Shown piece by piece: positions 35,583-47,183 of a stretch of DNA of 64,000 nt; the stretch's first letter is position 1; each line of letters opens with the position of its first letter. This DNA comes from Saccharum officinarum. Taxonomy: Eukaryota; Streptophyta; Magnoliopsida; Poales; Poaceae. The notes beneath the pieces were generated by a model. The model was not told the DNA's origin, did not search any database, and saw nothing but the letters and a program-made list of their open reading frames with translations. Where the stretch lies: NCBI GenBank assembly GCA_020631735.1, contig CM036167.1, positions 3,042,988 to 3,106,987 on the forward strand. Reading direction: 5' to 3'. Both the position numbers and the translations under genes were made by a program.

Positions 35583-36812
35583 CCAGTCCAGCGTCCAGTC
35601 ACCCCAACAACTTCCTTTCGTCTCCGTTTCTTCATGTCCGGCGCAATGAAAAATAAGCGTTTCACTTCCACAAAAGCGCTGAATCCCATCTCTACCGCTC
35701 AATCTCCACCGGCTTCGCAAATGTGCTAACATCACCAAGTGTACATCACCATGTGCATGTGTATTAGCATTTTTCGCAGTCATTTTAAAGGCGTTAGGTT
35801 GGCTCTCCACTAGATCTAAATGCATATGCAAATGAATCCTCATCTAGTGACACTTAAGTGATCAATAGCCCAGGAAATTCCCCTCTTTATAGTATGGCTA
35901 TCGATCCTAAGTGCGATCACACCCTATATGGTGTCTTGATCACCAAAAGCAAATCCTATCTATACCTTTGCCTTGAGCTCCATAGGATTGCACTCCATCT
36001 CCTCTTCTTCTCCGAGTATGGCACCAAGTCATTGTGATCAACATGCATCTTGCCATCACTTAGGAGTGTACCAATCATCTTTTGCTATCAACACTCAAGC
36101 ACATGTGATTAGTACTTAGGTTTCATCAATTAGCCAAAACCAAACTAGAGACTTTCAGGCGGCCATGTGGACACGGCCTCGCGGGTGCGGCATCCCAGTG
36201 GCACGGCGCCTTGACCTCGCGGTGGCGCACTAGAGCAGCAGCACGCGGCAAGTCACTCCTCTGGAGCAGCGACGCGCCGCCCCTCCAACTCCGACGAGCT
36301 CCGTCCGCACTCGCCCCTTTGACTCCAACGCCCCGGCGGCGGCGCGGTGGTTGCGCCCGCCCGTCTGATGAGCTCCCTCCGGCCTGGCGACGTGGATCCG
36401 GCGAGCGGGTGGTGGATCCGGCGGGTGGGTGGCAGATCCGGTGGCCACGCGGCAGATCCGGTGAGTTGTGGCGTGGATCCGACGAGCGGGCCTCTCCAGC
36501 GGCTCTAAGCGGGGTCCCACGCCCCGAAGGATCCTACGACGGCGGTGGCTCACGGCGCTCCTGCGAAGGCCGGATCTGGTGGCGGGGAGGCCTGATCCGG
36601 TGGTGGGGAGGCCAGATTCGGCGACCGGTAGTGGCGGCGTGTGGATGGGCTCGCCAGACCCATGGATGGGCTCGAAGGCCGGATCTGGTGGCGGGCAACT
36701 GGTCTGCCTTGGTAAACGAATGATTTACTGTGACCTTTAACCCGAGGTGGACGGGATGCCCACCTCGGGAAACCCCTTTTTGCCCGCCTCAATTAAATTT
36801 ATCGTAGTAGTG

Positions 36813-37480
36813 AGCAATAAAAAAATGTTGGAGACGCAAAAAAATTGTTGTTGATATAAAAACTACTGTCTAGATCATTTGGAGACATGCACCACGATTT
36901 AGATACTAGCAAAGCGACCTAATCTTCTAGTCCAATACATAACACTAGACTACTGTTGAATAAAAGAACACATGTGTAAACCTATCAATTGCTAGAACTT
37001 GCGAGAGCAATCCACTACTAGCAAGATTACACATGAAACATCAGGTGTGACAGGATAACGGAGGTCATTTGTTCCCTTTCTCACGCGAGCACACACACAC
37101 AAGGAACAAGATACTACAGAGATACGTAAATGTACGGTGAAGGCAATTCTCTTTAGATTACAATAGACGTGCAAATGGGCTTCTTGTATGCATGGAGCCT
37201 TTTGGGTATAAGGGAAACTTTAACGTACAATTTAAGAAGATAAGCTATATTCTACCACGACGGGTGGTGCTAACTTATCACATTTTGCTCTACTATTTAG
37301 TATAGTCTAGCACGGTAGCACCCTATTATGGAACCCACACAGGGGATAAGATATTTCTCCATTTAACTTTTCATCGCAACCTTTCCTTGCGAGCAGGTTT
37401 GGATGCGTAAGGAATACTATTTTTAACCTCAGCTCCAGGTGCTAAACTTTGGCTAGCGGTGCGAAAGATGTCTATCTTGG
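36813..37480. other. Gene-free flank of the CACTA element
   Basis: AT-rich sequence, short CACA repeat near 37090. No gene or terminal repeat recognised. Confidence 0.4.
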
Positions 37481-37699
37481 CACCTTCACTCTATGCCATC
37501 GAATCTCTGGACACATGCATGAAACATTAAATATAGATAAAAAATAAAACTAATTACACAGTTTAGTTGTAAATCACGAGACGAATCTTTTAAGCCTAAT
37601 TAGTCAAAGATCGGACAATAATTACCAAATAACAACGAAAGTGCTACATTAGCGCTACAGTTACATTTTACAAAATATTTTGGAAACTAAACCAGGGCC
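37480..37699. mobile_element. Tourist-like MITE, left end unclear
   Basis: Body CACGAGACGAATCTTTTAAG and right end GGAAACTAAACCAGGGCC are typical; the left terminus could not be placed. Confidence 0.6.
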
Positions 37700-38283
37700 A
37701 ATGTTTAGCAAGTGTGCGAGCGTCTTCACTGTGCTTGAAGCTCCACACGTTAAAAGCTGCCCTAATACGTTGGAAACCCAATCAATCCTCCTGATTTAGG
37801 GATTTAGCCAATCAGGCGCCGGCGATAGGGCTCACATTGGCGCCGTCGGAACTCGCAAGTGCGTCGGCTTCCTTTCCGCCCGCGCTGTGCTGCAGACGGC
37901 GTCACGTGCCGCGGCCGCAGCGCGGTAATTGCTGCTGCCTCCGGCCTCCCGCCTCTCCTGCCTGGCAGGCACCCACCCTTCGGTTCGGCCCACGCCCGCG
38001 TCCCCGTCTCATTAACCGCGGCGCAGCGCGACGACGCAGCGCATGCAGGCTTGAGTCCGCCGGGCAGAGCCGCTGGCACACGGGCCTGGGAACTAATTGG
38101 CAATTGCAGACGCCGCTGGGGCGCTGCAGCTGACCTGTGTGCCACTGCCCCTGCCTCCTCCTATTTTGCCCCCGTCCCTACCCACGTTCCGAGTTGTGCG
38201 ACGACGACGCTGGCCGCGGAGCCCACCGTGCCCAGCCGCCTCGAGCCTCACGTCACATGGAAGGCTGGAAGCCTGGAATGCTG
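37700..38283. other. GC-rich gene-free stretch
   Basis: Several ORFs overlap on both strands at 37800-38280 because the sequence is GC-rich; none has a recognisable domain. It could be a decayed promoter or gene fragment. Confidence 0.35.
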
Positions 38284-38696
38284 GGCCTTGTTTAGATGCC
38301 CGACTTGGGGCACGCTGAATTATTGTGCTGCACTGTGCAACATTGTAGCAATTTTTACCATGTTCGTTTGAGCTATTCAGCGGAATCAGCAGTCATCTAG
38401 CAGTGTTTTTCTCTCACAACAAACTAGTGAACAGTACTTTCAGCTACATACTTTCAGCCACAATAAACCAGCGAAACGAACAGACTGTTTGTTTTTATTT
38501 GGTAATAATTGTTCAAACATTAATTAATTAATTAGGCTCAAAACGTTCGTCTCGCAAAGTACAACCAAACTGTATAATTAGTTTTTGATTTTATCTAAAT
38601 TTAGTACTTTATGCATGTGCCGATATTTTGATGTGATAAGAATCTTCTTTTGGCATAGTGAAATTTTGTGGCCAACTTTGGCAACTAAACCTGGCC
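38284..38696. mobile_element. Tourist-like MITE with another MITE inside
   Basis: Outer ends GGCCTTGTTTAGATGCCCGA and GGCAACTAAACCTGGCC. Compared with the copy at 43314 it has about 125 extra bases at 38361-38484 with ends TGTTCGTTTGAGCT and AGCGAAACGAACAGAC, a second small foldback element. Confidence 0.75.
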
Positions 38697-38775
38697 CGGA
38701 TGGATGAGCTTTGCTGTCAACTGTACGCGTGTGGGAAACCAGTGGTCCGCGGCTTCACTCCTCACGCACTGGTGG

Positions 38776-39320
38776 TAGCCCTGGGCGTTCGGTCTGACCG
38801 AACCGATCGGTCTTGGTCTTCGGTCATTTCGAAAGTTCAGTCTTCTAAAAACGGAGACCGATCGGTTAGTTTTCAAACTCAGGACCGAACAAGTTCGGTC
38901 TCGGTTAGTTCGGTTCGGTCTCGGTCATGACCGAACCAACCGAACTTCACAAAACAACTACTAAATATTGTAATTTGTAGCAAATTTTACCAATATTTTT
39001 TCTATTTCAAGGCAAAAATACAATACAAAATATAGATTAAACATAGTGATAAGAGTGATGGTTGATATAAACCCACTAGAATAAATATTATATCACTAAT
39101 AATAGTCTAAATTACATATTATGTCAACAAAATTCAAATGTTCGGTTAATTCGGTTAGTTCGGTTATCCGAGGGTAATGACCGAACTAAGTCCAGTTAGT
39201 TCGGTTACTTCAAACTGAAGACCAAACTTGTGACCGAAATTTTCGGTCTCGGTCACTTCGGTCTCGGTCTCGGTTAGTTCGGTTCGATCTTCGATCTTCG
39301 GTTAATTATGGCCAGGGCTG
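38776..39320. mobile_element. hAT-like MITE full of GGTTCGGTC repeats
   Basis: Perfect 8-bp duplication ACTGGTGG at 38768-38775 and 39321-39328. Ends TAGCCCTGGGCG and GGCCAGGGCTG are inverted repeats. Subterminal tracts are packed with TTCGGTC, GGTTCGGT and GACCGAAC in both orientations; the centre is AT-rich. 545 bp, non-coding. Confidence 0.88.
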
Positions 39321-39328
39321 ACTGGTGG

Positions 39329-41582
39329 CCCTGCTGCTTCTAGCCTGCTAGCTAGGCTTGGGTTTAGCGGCGACCTGGGAGGGGGCTGGCCGCACGGTTA
39401 CACGCAAACCCGGTGAGAAAACGTTGTACTGTTCAAGTAGAGCAACAAGTCATAGTCAAACCACGCTTCTTAGCAACGCGTACGAACACAACCGAGATTT
39501 CGTATGTCCGGACTGGACCTGGACGGCAGGTCGTGTGTAAATGTGATCATGATTCACGAGTGCAGGGGCAGGTAGTCCTCGGATAGATGTTACTGTCAAT
39601 ACGGTGTCACTGCATGAGTGGTCATAGATGTCAAGTTGTCAACAGTAGTGTACCATGATTTGTATGCATACAGTGTACGTACGTACGTACGAATGTTTGT
39701 GGTTGTTCCCGACGCACGTATATAGACTGTAGACGCGTAGACATGCACGCACGCGAGGAGGCCACGATAGAGCGTACGTCGATGCGCCGTGCAGAGTCTC
39801 GATTGGGTACCGCCGAGATATATAGTGCGACCGTTAGGTCTAGAAGACCATGGAGTGTACCTAGGACATGTTGGCTTGAACTGCTTCGCTTCAGTAGTGC
39901 TTTTGAGCGACTGAGCAGTGTTTTTTCTCTACCAATAAATCAGTATAAGCATCAGCATTAGTTAAATTTCAGCGAAACATACGGGGCTATATATACGTAG
40001 TACTATACGCGTGTACAGTCAATACACATATACGTACGTACAAATTAAACGTGCTGAGTACAAACGTGCAATCTACAACGGGTTGCGAAAATGCAGACAC
40101 AAACGTCAAGAAGGTAGCCTCGCTCGGTCGAGAGCGTTTGAATGTGGTGAACGTTGCAAAGTGTAAGGCCGCACTCGTCCACCTCTATTTTTATTTCTAA
40201 AAAGAAATATTTTATCTTAGTCATCGAGATTTTCTACTCTATATCCATTTCTTCCGCATCAATATTATCTCTATCTCATACTCTATACCCATTATTCCAT
40301 ATTTTATTCCTCTTCCTCCCCCTTCTCTCTCCCCCAACTCTCTATCTCTCTTCTACTACAGTGTTTAGAGTGCGTGCACAGTAGACCTCTAGTATAGTAC
40401 ATGTACCGGCCGACCGCTACGCGTCCGTGCGCGATACAGGCGCGCGGTGCGGACGCGCGCATGCTACGCCTGGCGTAGCGGCCGGTTTGGCGGTCCGCCG
40501 TGCGGACAGCCTAGCCGCCCAGGCCGGCCATGCACATGCACGGACCCCGACCGCGCGCAGGCGCAGCTGCCTCAGGCACGCCACGCCGGCAGGGGCACCG
40601 GTCGTGGTGTTGGGCCAGTGGGGTTGGGCTACGGCCTACGGCAATTATTGAAGTCATGCTGCAATCGAACAGCTCTCATGCCGATCGATCTATCGATTAG
40701 ACACTTGGACGGGCACGGACGGACGTGGACTCGTGACTAGTGAGAGAGGGCACGCGATCCGGACAGAGATCGCGATAATCCAACGGCTCAAGTGATAGCA
40801 TACTCCAGCGACAGGGGGGGCACAGGTGACACATCGGGGCACGGCTACCGAAGAGAGGACGGCAACGCACAGTACGCTGGCCTCATCTCGGGCGTCCGCG
40901 CGCGCGAGGGGTGAAGCGACACTGGAAGACGGGAGCAGTAGCAGCTGCTGCGACTGGCTCGTTCCGCCGAATCCTGGCACTGTTGTCGCTGCCGTGCCCG
41001 CGTCATCGTCATGTGTGGTCGTTCACTGGCGTGGCGCTGCTGGCCTGCTGCCGAGACGAGACGGGGCCGCGCGGTCCCGTCGCTGTTGCTTTTATTGGCA
41101 AGATCCTTTGGCCGCGATTCGCTCCCCGTTCAATCGAGCGGCCGGGCGGCCCGCCGGAGTGCCGGACAGGCGGACAGCGGCCTCTCGGGGTGGGGGTGGG
41201 TTAGTGGGGAGGGGGCCAGGGGGTTGGGGGGGGGGGGGGGGGGTGTGTGGCGGTGGTGAGTTCACAAATTCTTGTACTTCCGCAGAGTAGCCGTATATAG
41301 GAAAGTCGATGCGAATATATGGCTCATGCGATCTTATCGATTTGTTGCTAGACAAGTCTTCGGTGTCAATGATAAAAAAAAAGTTCTAGTTAAAAAGGGT
41401 TCGAGTTTACTCAGTTCTAGGATTATGTTTCTTTTCTAAAATATACAAAACAGTTGTATATCTTTATACCTATATCTATACTATAATATTGAAAAACAAA
41501 AAAAATTCTTACTTCTTCATCCTCCGGACCATCCCACAGCAGCTCACTCTCCTCTGTCTACAATTCACTCATGTGGTCCATA
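39329..41582. other. Gene-free stretch with simple repeats
   Basis: Contains a GTAC repeat (39675-39691), a small MITE-like piece (39880-39985, with CAGCGAAACATACGG), a pyrimidine-rich tract at 40190-40370, GC-rich sequence at 40400-41290 and an 18-base G run at 41226-41243. ORFs here overlap on both strands and show no domain. Confidence 0.4.
41226..41243. repeat. Poly-G run
   Basis: Eighteen consecutive G, preceded by further G-runs from 41178 (GGGGTGGGGGTGGG, GGGGAGGGGGCCAGGGGG). Confidence 0.9.
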
Positions 41583-41835
41583 CTCCCTCTGTCTAGAAAA
41601 TAGGAAACGTGCCTATCAAACTAGCCCAACTTTAACCAAATTTACAGTAAATAATATTAGTATTTGTGTCTCGAAACAAATTTATTACGAAAATATATTC
41701 TATAACTAATAACTAATCTAATGATACTTATCTTGTCTCATGAGTGTTAGTACATTTTTATATAATTTTAGTCAAAGTTGAAATTGTTTGACTTCTTGAA
41801 ATGTGAGAATTGCATTCTTTTGTGGACGGAATGAG
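41583..41835. mobile_element. Stowaway-like MITE, intact copy
   Basis: Left CTCCCTCTGTCTAGAAAATA, right TTTTGTGGACGGAATGAG, TA on both sides. Same family as the split copy in ligase intron 2. Confidence 0.85.
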
Positions 41836-42099
41836 TACATTTTTATCTTTCTCAAAATGAACATTCTTGTGACCATTGACTAAATCACACTTGATAAGTC
41901 TACCCAGATGTTTTTATGCCAACTTGTGCCAATCTTGGAAGGGGCCAGGCGAATGCTTTTGATTGACCACCGAGCCCCTGCCTCCAACGGCGCTAGCGTA
42001 TGTGCATTTCTAAGCAAAGCCCCATGAGTCACCCTCCGACTAAGAGTTGTTGGATGGGGCTTAGCTGTAGCAACGCCAGCGCTTTCCAGTCGATGCGGG
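41836..42099. other. Gene-free spacer
   Basis: No gene or repeat end recognised. Confidence 0.3.
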
Positions 42100-42600
42100 T
42101 AACCGGGCTATAAGTACTCGTCACACCTTATTTATACTTATTATTAAAGGGACAAAATCTCTTTCTTTCATCCCTCGCACTCTCCCCCATCATCCATCCA
42201 TCACTCAAATCTCTTCCGTCCGTCCGTCACTCTCTGCTCTATTCGTCTGTCTCTCACAACACCGTTATCTCGTCCGTCACTCTCAACCTTCTCTCGTTGA
42301 GTTTGGAGTGCTGTCCAGTCGATGTGGATACCTGGCTATCCGCACTCGTGGTACTCTAAATTCATCCTCTATACATCCTAGTCATCAAGATTCTCTCCTC
42401 TATCTCCAATTCTTCCGCACTCATTCATCCTCTATATCATCCTCTATTCACTGTGGGGTCCACTTGTCACTTTATCTAAATATATCCATGTGAGATCTAG
42501 TTTTAAAGCATTTATTGAAATGAATTTAATGGTACAATCGAAATTTAATTTGGTTTTTTGGTTTGTGAGTTATAATATTTTTTTGTACAGAAAAAAAAGT
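42100..42600 (+). repeat. Dispersed repeat shared with 47184-47632
   Basis: Holds phrases such as CATCCTCTATATCATCCTCT, GTCACTTTATCTAAATATAT and AATTTAATTTGG that occur in reverse complement at 47340-47600. A related pyrimidine-rich piece is at 40190-40370. Confidence 0.7.
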
Positions 42601-43313
42601 TAACACGCTCTCCCACGCATCTATTTCTACTGCTGTCTCTCGCGCGCGTGCGCGGGCGTCCTCCGAGCGGTCCTGTACCGGACAACTGTTTCACGGTAAA
42701 TACAGAGGATAGCGTTTCATAGAGTAGTACATGCAGTACACCGCTGCACTTGTTTTCTCCGCTACGACGTACTGCAGGGAGGTTTAACGGACGGCGGTGC
42801 GGTCGGTCTTAGCACCATCTCTCTAAAATGTTGTCAGGTCTAGTGGAAAATATTTAAGTGTCAGTCAGCCCTAAATGCATGTTTACTATCATTTACTCTT
42901 GCTCTTTAAAAACTATCACCAAACCATAGTCTATAGGACCTACTCCATCTTTTTTTCTTTTTGCAAATTACTAGTATAACGTAGACACTCACAGCTCACG
43001 CAGAACACACGCACGTAAACTCTACCCCGATCAGCATTTTTAATGACTGGATTGGTAACCCTTAAAATTGATGAAGTCATCGTAGGAGTCTTGCGGCCGT
43101 TAAATTATGAAATATCTACTCCTACAACTTCGAAGTACACAAACAAAAAAAAAACTCTGGCCTGAGCTCTGAGAAATCCTGATCGGCTACGACATGATCT
43201 GAAAAGGCCAAGATATTACGCTCCGGTGCCAAAGTACAAAGGGATAAGCACATGTCTCGGTTCCAGGAACAGCACTCAGAGTCGTGCGAGCAGCAGCAGC
43301 AGTATTTGACGAG
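42601..43313. other. Gene-free stretch
   Basis: CGCG-rich patch at 42640-42660; otherwise nothing recognised. Confidence 0.3.
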
Positions 43314-43618
43314 GGCCTCGTTTAGACGCCTGATTCGGGTCATCCCGAATGCACTGCAGTGCACTACGTAGTACTGCCGAATGCACTGCAGTGCACTACG
43401 TGGTACTGTAGCATTTTGTTTTTATTTAATAATAATTGTCTAACATTGATTAATTAGTTTAAAATGTTCGTCTCGTAAAGTACAACAAAACTGTACAATT
43501 AGTTTTTGATTTTATCTACATTTAGTACTTTATGCATGTACCGGTATTTTGATGTGACAGAGAATCTTCTTTTTTTATAGTGAAATTTGGGGGTGAATTT
43601 GGTTATCAAAACATGGCC
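43314..43618. mobile_element. Tourist-like MITE with internal tandem duplication
   Basis: Ends GGCCTCGTTTAGACGCC and GTTATCAAAACATGGCC. A 31-bp unit containing the palindrome GCACTGCAGTGC is repeated at 43346-43376 and 43378-43408 with one difference. Confidence 0.8.
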
Positions 43619-44499
43619 AAGGATATACGTCAGCATGTTCACCGTGTGATTGATTTCACGCGACACCGCCGAATCCGAATCGATCGTGGACTTGTCGTGA
43701 CACTCCGAGTACCACTCGATCGGTACAAGGGAATAATAGAAGAAGCGGCTTCCATCACAGCAAATATTCGTCGAAATCGAAAAAGACGAAAAGGCATAAC
43801 CTTCACGTATTTCTGCTCCGTTTGCTTCCTATTCTACTATTTTCTAGAAACGTTTTTCCTATTCATATTCAAAGATGGCGTACGTACAAATTCCTGATCT
43901 TTTTCCCATTTATATTCCCGACGATGATCCTTCCTCGCGACGATAAATAAAGATCTCGTTGAAAAACAATATGGATCTCCAGAAATGCCATGCTTGGCAA
44001 AATCGCGAGACCATCCGGAAGGGTTTTCGTCCAGAAGCAAAGAATAATATGATTGCTTTCGAGGACGTATACACGGTACACACATCTCCGATCCTTCTTT
44101 TTCGTGCAAGGATATGATGGATGCCCTTGTCGCGTTGACAAACAGTTTCGAACTGATGCATGATGCAAAAGTTGCACGCATCTACAGTGAGCCGGTGCCT
44201 TGGTGACGTACGCTCCGATGGAACGGCACACCGTCAGCGTACGTACGTAGCTATACACAGCTGTTCGAGTTGGACGCCACGCTCGATCGGATCAGGGATC
44301 ACCCTGCCGTGACTTTTTCTCCTTGGCGCAGCTCGGTATACCAGTAAAGCCAGACCGGCGCGCAGGGCCAGGGCCTGGTAGCTGCAGCTAGCGCTCAGCC
44401 TCTGGCCGGGCATGCCGCTGCCGCCTGCCGCCACGGGCAAACAGACGCCGTGGTCGTGCAAGGGAGCAACCGAAGGGAGTCCCCAGTTTGCAGCTAGGG
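43619..44499. other. Gene-free stretch
   Basis: Overlapping ORFs of 80-130 codons on both strands without recognisable domains; a short GTAC repeat at 44240. No gene claimed. Confidence 0.35.
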
Positions 44500-44834
44500 G
44501 GTGGTCAGTTTCTCCCCAAAATTTTTTCGCCCGTTACATCGGATGTTTGACACATGCATGGAGTATTAAATGTGGACAAAAAAATAACTAATTACACATA
44601 TTACGATAAATTCGCGAGACGAATTTTTTAAACATAATTAATCCATGATTTGACAATGTTATGCTACAGTAAACATGTGCTAATGACGGATTAATTAGGC
44701 TTAATAAATTCGTCTTGCGGTTCCAGACGAGTTATGTAATTAGTTTTTTTATTAGTATCTGCACACTCATTCCAACATCCCATGAAACATCCGATGTGAC
44801 ACCCTAATATTTTTCACCCAACAACTAAACACTC
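44500..44834. mobile_element. MITE, longer Tourist-like subfamily
   Basis: Left GGTGGTCAGTTTCTCCCC, right CACCCAACAACTAAACACTCC; the body matches the 12751-13087 copy (CATGTGCTAATGA, AATAAATTCGTCT). Confidence 0.75.
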
Positions 44835-45090
44835 CGATAGACAAAAGAGTCGCTCTTGTGACCTGTGACTTGTGAAGTAGTGAGGCCTTGGCCTTGGCAG
44901 CCAGGACTAGGGCCTACGTACATCTGTGATCGCGGTATGGGCAGCAAGCGGTGTCTGAAGCATCTAGAGCATCTCCAGCGGCATGAGAAAACTCTAACCC
45001 AAAAACTAGTTATTGGGGACATACAAAACATGTTTTTGGATTTTCAAGGTCTTCTCTCCAACAGAACGAGAAAAATCTAATCCCTAATAA

Positions 45091-45332
45091 GGCCTCGTTT
45101 AGATTGAAAATTTTTCTAACCTGACGAATAGTACCACTTTTGTCTTATTTGGCAAATATTGTCCAATCGTGGACCAACTAGGCTCAAAAGATTCATCTCG
45201 TGATTTTCCAACTAAACTGTGTAATTAATTATTTTTTTATCTACATTTAATACTCCATTCAAGCGGCTAAAAATTGATGTGATGGAGAGAGAGTGAAAAA
45301 ATTCTAACTTTTGGGTGCATCTAAACAAGGCC
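45091..45332. mobile_element. Tourist-like MITE (nested)
   Basis: GGCCTCGTTTAGATTGAAAA ... GGTGCATCTAAACAAGGCC with perfect TAA duplication (45088-45090, 45333-45335). Same family as 16576-16814, opposite orientation. Confidence 0.9.
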
Positions 45333-45393
45333 TAAGAAAAATAGTGGACTAGAGAAGAAGAGGTCTCCCCTTTATTTAAGAGGTGAGAGGCTA

Positions 45394-45636
45394 GGGGTGT
45401 GTTCATTTCGCGAAAAGTAGGCGAAAAGTTACTGTAGCATCTTTCGTTGTTATTTGGCAAAATTTGTCCAATCATGGACTAACTAGGCTCAAAAGATTCG
45501 TCCCGACATTTACAGACAAACTATGCAATTAGTTATCTTTTTTACCTACATTTAATGCTCCATGCATGCGTCGAAAGATTTGATGTGATAGGTGGAAGAG
45601 AAAATATTTTGCGTTGGGATGGGAAGTGAACGCAGC
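45394..45636. mobile_element. Tourist-like MITE (nested)
   Basis: GGGGTGTGTTCATTTCGCG ... GGGAAGTGAACGCAGC with CTA on both sides. Closely related to 46627-46865. Confidence 0.8.
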
Positions 45637-45867
45637 CTAGGATTCAAAGGACCGAGAAATTTTTTTCTCACTGAGATTAGATTTGGAGAACGGTTAGAGC
45701 TACCAGATCACTAAAATAACAGCTTTTTCTAGGGTTAGAAAAGGGGCTGCTGGAGATGGGGCAATGTGGCGGAGTCCGAGGTGCGTGGATCGGTGCATGC
45801 CTGTACATTTGTGGCGATACCGGTACGGCTCGGGCAGATCTGGCATTGCAGGTCGCGTGATCTCATA

Positions 45868-46105
45868 GGCCCAGTTTAGATCTAGAAAATTTTACAAAAA
45901 AACAGTAGATTTCTCGTTACATCGAATCTTTGGACGCATGCATGAAGCATTAAATATAGATAAAAAATAAAATTAATTACACAGTTTAGACGAAATGGAC
46001 GAGACGAATCTTTTAAGCCTAATTAGACTATGATTGGACACTAATTACCAAATAACAACGAAAATACTACAGTTGCATTTTGCCAAAAATTTTGAAAACA
46101 AGGCC
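45868..46105. mobile_element. Tourist-like MITE
   Basis: GGCCCAGTTTAGATCTAG ... TTTTGAAAACAAGGCC; body with AATGGACGAGACGAATC. Confidence 0.8.
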
Positions 46106-46167
46106 GTACGTGTAACAAGCGGCGCAAGCCGTCGTCGATGGCCGCGCCAAGCACGTCTGCGAGTAGG

Positions 46168-46404
46168 AGGCTGTTTAGTTGGCAATTTTTTTTTGGCAAA
46201 ACGCTACTGTAACAGTTTCGTTATTATTTGGCAAATATTGTCCAATCATAGTCTAATTAGGCTTAAAATATTTGTCTCGTCCATTTCGTCTAAACTGTGT
46301 AATTAGTTTTATTTTTTATCTATATTTAATGCTTCATGCATGCGTTTAAAGATTCAATGTGACGGAAAATCTGAAAATTTTGGCAAATTTTTTGGCATCT
46401 AAGG
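46168..46404. mobile_element. Tourist-like MITE in duplication copy 1
   Basis: GGCTGTTTAGTTGGCAATTT ... TTTTTTGGCATCTAAGG. The equivalent place in copy 2 (near 48182-48198) lacks it. Confidence 0.8.
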
Positions 46405-46626
46405 AGTAATGGTGGATGCATGAAGTGGCAAGCAATCTGCGCTGCTGTAACTGTCTCTCTGCCATCACTGATCATTTGATCCGATCTCAGTGCTCTTCGT
46501 TGCGGGGAAGTTATGGCGGGCAAAGGTCAATGTAACCCGCGCACGGTGAAAGATCTTGGCACATACAGTACTGCAAGAATCTACTACCTCCGTTCTGTGT
46601 CGTTTGGGCAGATAAAATGCTGTCCA

Positions 46627-46865
46627 GGGTGTGTTTAGTTGAGAAAAATTGGGTGAAAAGTTACCGTAATACTTTTCGTTGTTATTTGGTAAAATTTGTC
46701 CAACCATGGATTAATTAGACTCAAAAGATTCGTCTCGAACTTTACAGACAAACTATGCAATTAGTTTTTTTTACCTACATTTAATGCTCTATGCATGTGT
46801 TCAAAGATTCAATGTGATGGGTGGAAGAGGAAATATTTTGGGTTCGCATGCCAAGTGAACACAGC
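46627..46865. mobile_element. Tourist-like MITE in duplication copy 1
   Basis: GGGTGTGTTTAGTTGAGAAA ... GCCAAGTGAACACAGCCC; related to 45394-45636. Confidence 0.8.
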
Positions 46866-46931
46866 CCAGATGCATCGATAGATTTATGAACTTGGACACT
46901 TGAGTGGGGTGCCAGAACGACAGAGGGAGTA

Positions 46932-47183
46932 CTCACTCCGCCCCCTAAAAAAATCATTCTCGCTTTTCAAAAAAACAACAACTTTTAACTTTAACTAATT
47001 ATATTTATCAAAATATTAATATTTATGGTATATAATTAGTATTATTAGATAGATTATTGAATATACTTTCATAATATACTTTTTTAGAGATACAAATGTT
47101 ACACGTATTTTCTATAAATCTAGTCAAAATTGAGAAAGTTTGATCAGCACGACTCCCATAACTACTCTTTTTATGGGACGGAC
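46932..47183. mobile_element. Stowaway-like MITE
   Basis: CTCACTCCGCCCCCTAAAAA ... TTTTTATGGGACGGAC, TA before the left end. Confidence 0.7.

Larger units (their letters stand above)
23299..36157 (-). mobile_element. Solo copia LTR nested in the CACTA element, itself interrupted
   Basis: Plus-strand ends TGAAAGGTCC (23299) and GACTTTCA (to 36157) are flanked by a perfect GGCGG duplication (23294-23298, 36158-36162). Its own sequence is 23299-24712 and 35588-36157, about 1.98 kb, related along its length to the inner LTRs but clearly diverged. No second LTR or internal region of its own is present, so it is a solo LTR into which another copy inserted. Confidence 0.85.
22815..36812. mobile_element. 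CACTA (En/Spm) element, deletion derivative hosting nested LTR elements
   Basis: Left end CACTATTATAGAAAAAAATT (22815), right end TTTATCGTAGTAGTG (to 36812), giving CACTA-type inverted ends. Subterminal motifs recur at both ends in opposite orientation (GGCGGGC, CCTCGGTTAA). Flanking triplets are TGC and AGC, so any 3-bp duplication has one mismatch. CACTA-derived sequence is only 22815-23298 plus 36163-36812 (about 1.1 kb) and encodes no transposase; everything between is the nested retroelement pair. Confidence 0.8.
44967..45762. mobile_element. MITE with GAGCATCTCCAGC ends, holding two nested MITEs
   Basis: Left GAGCATCTCCAGCGGCATGA and right GGGGCTGCTGGAGATGGGGC; inner TCTAACCC / GGGTTAGA also pair. 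The body is interrupted by MITEs at 45091-45332 and 45394-45636. Confidence 0.75.

Noticed and set aside
37804..38371. GC-rich ORFs on both strands
   Set aside because: Composition effect; the plus-strand ORF runs into a MITE.
43580..44258. ORFs of 105-129 codons
   Set aside because: One starts inside a MITE, others overlap on opposite strands; no domain.
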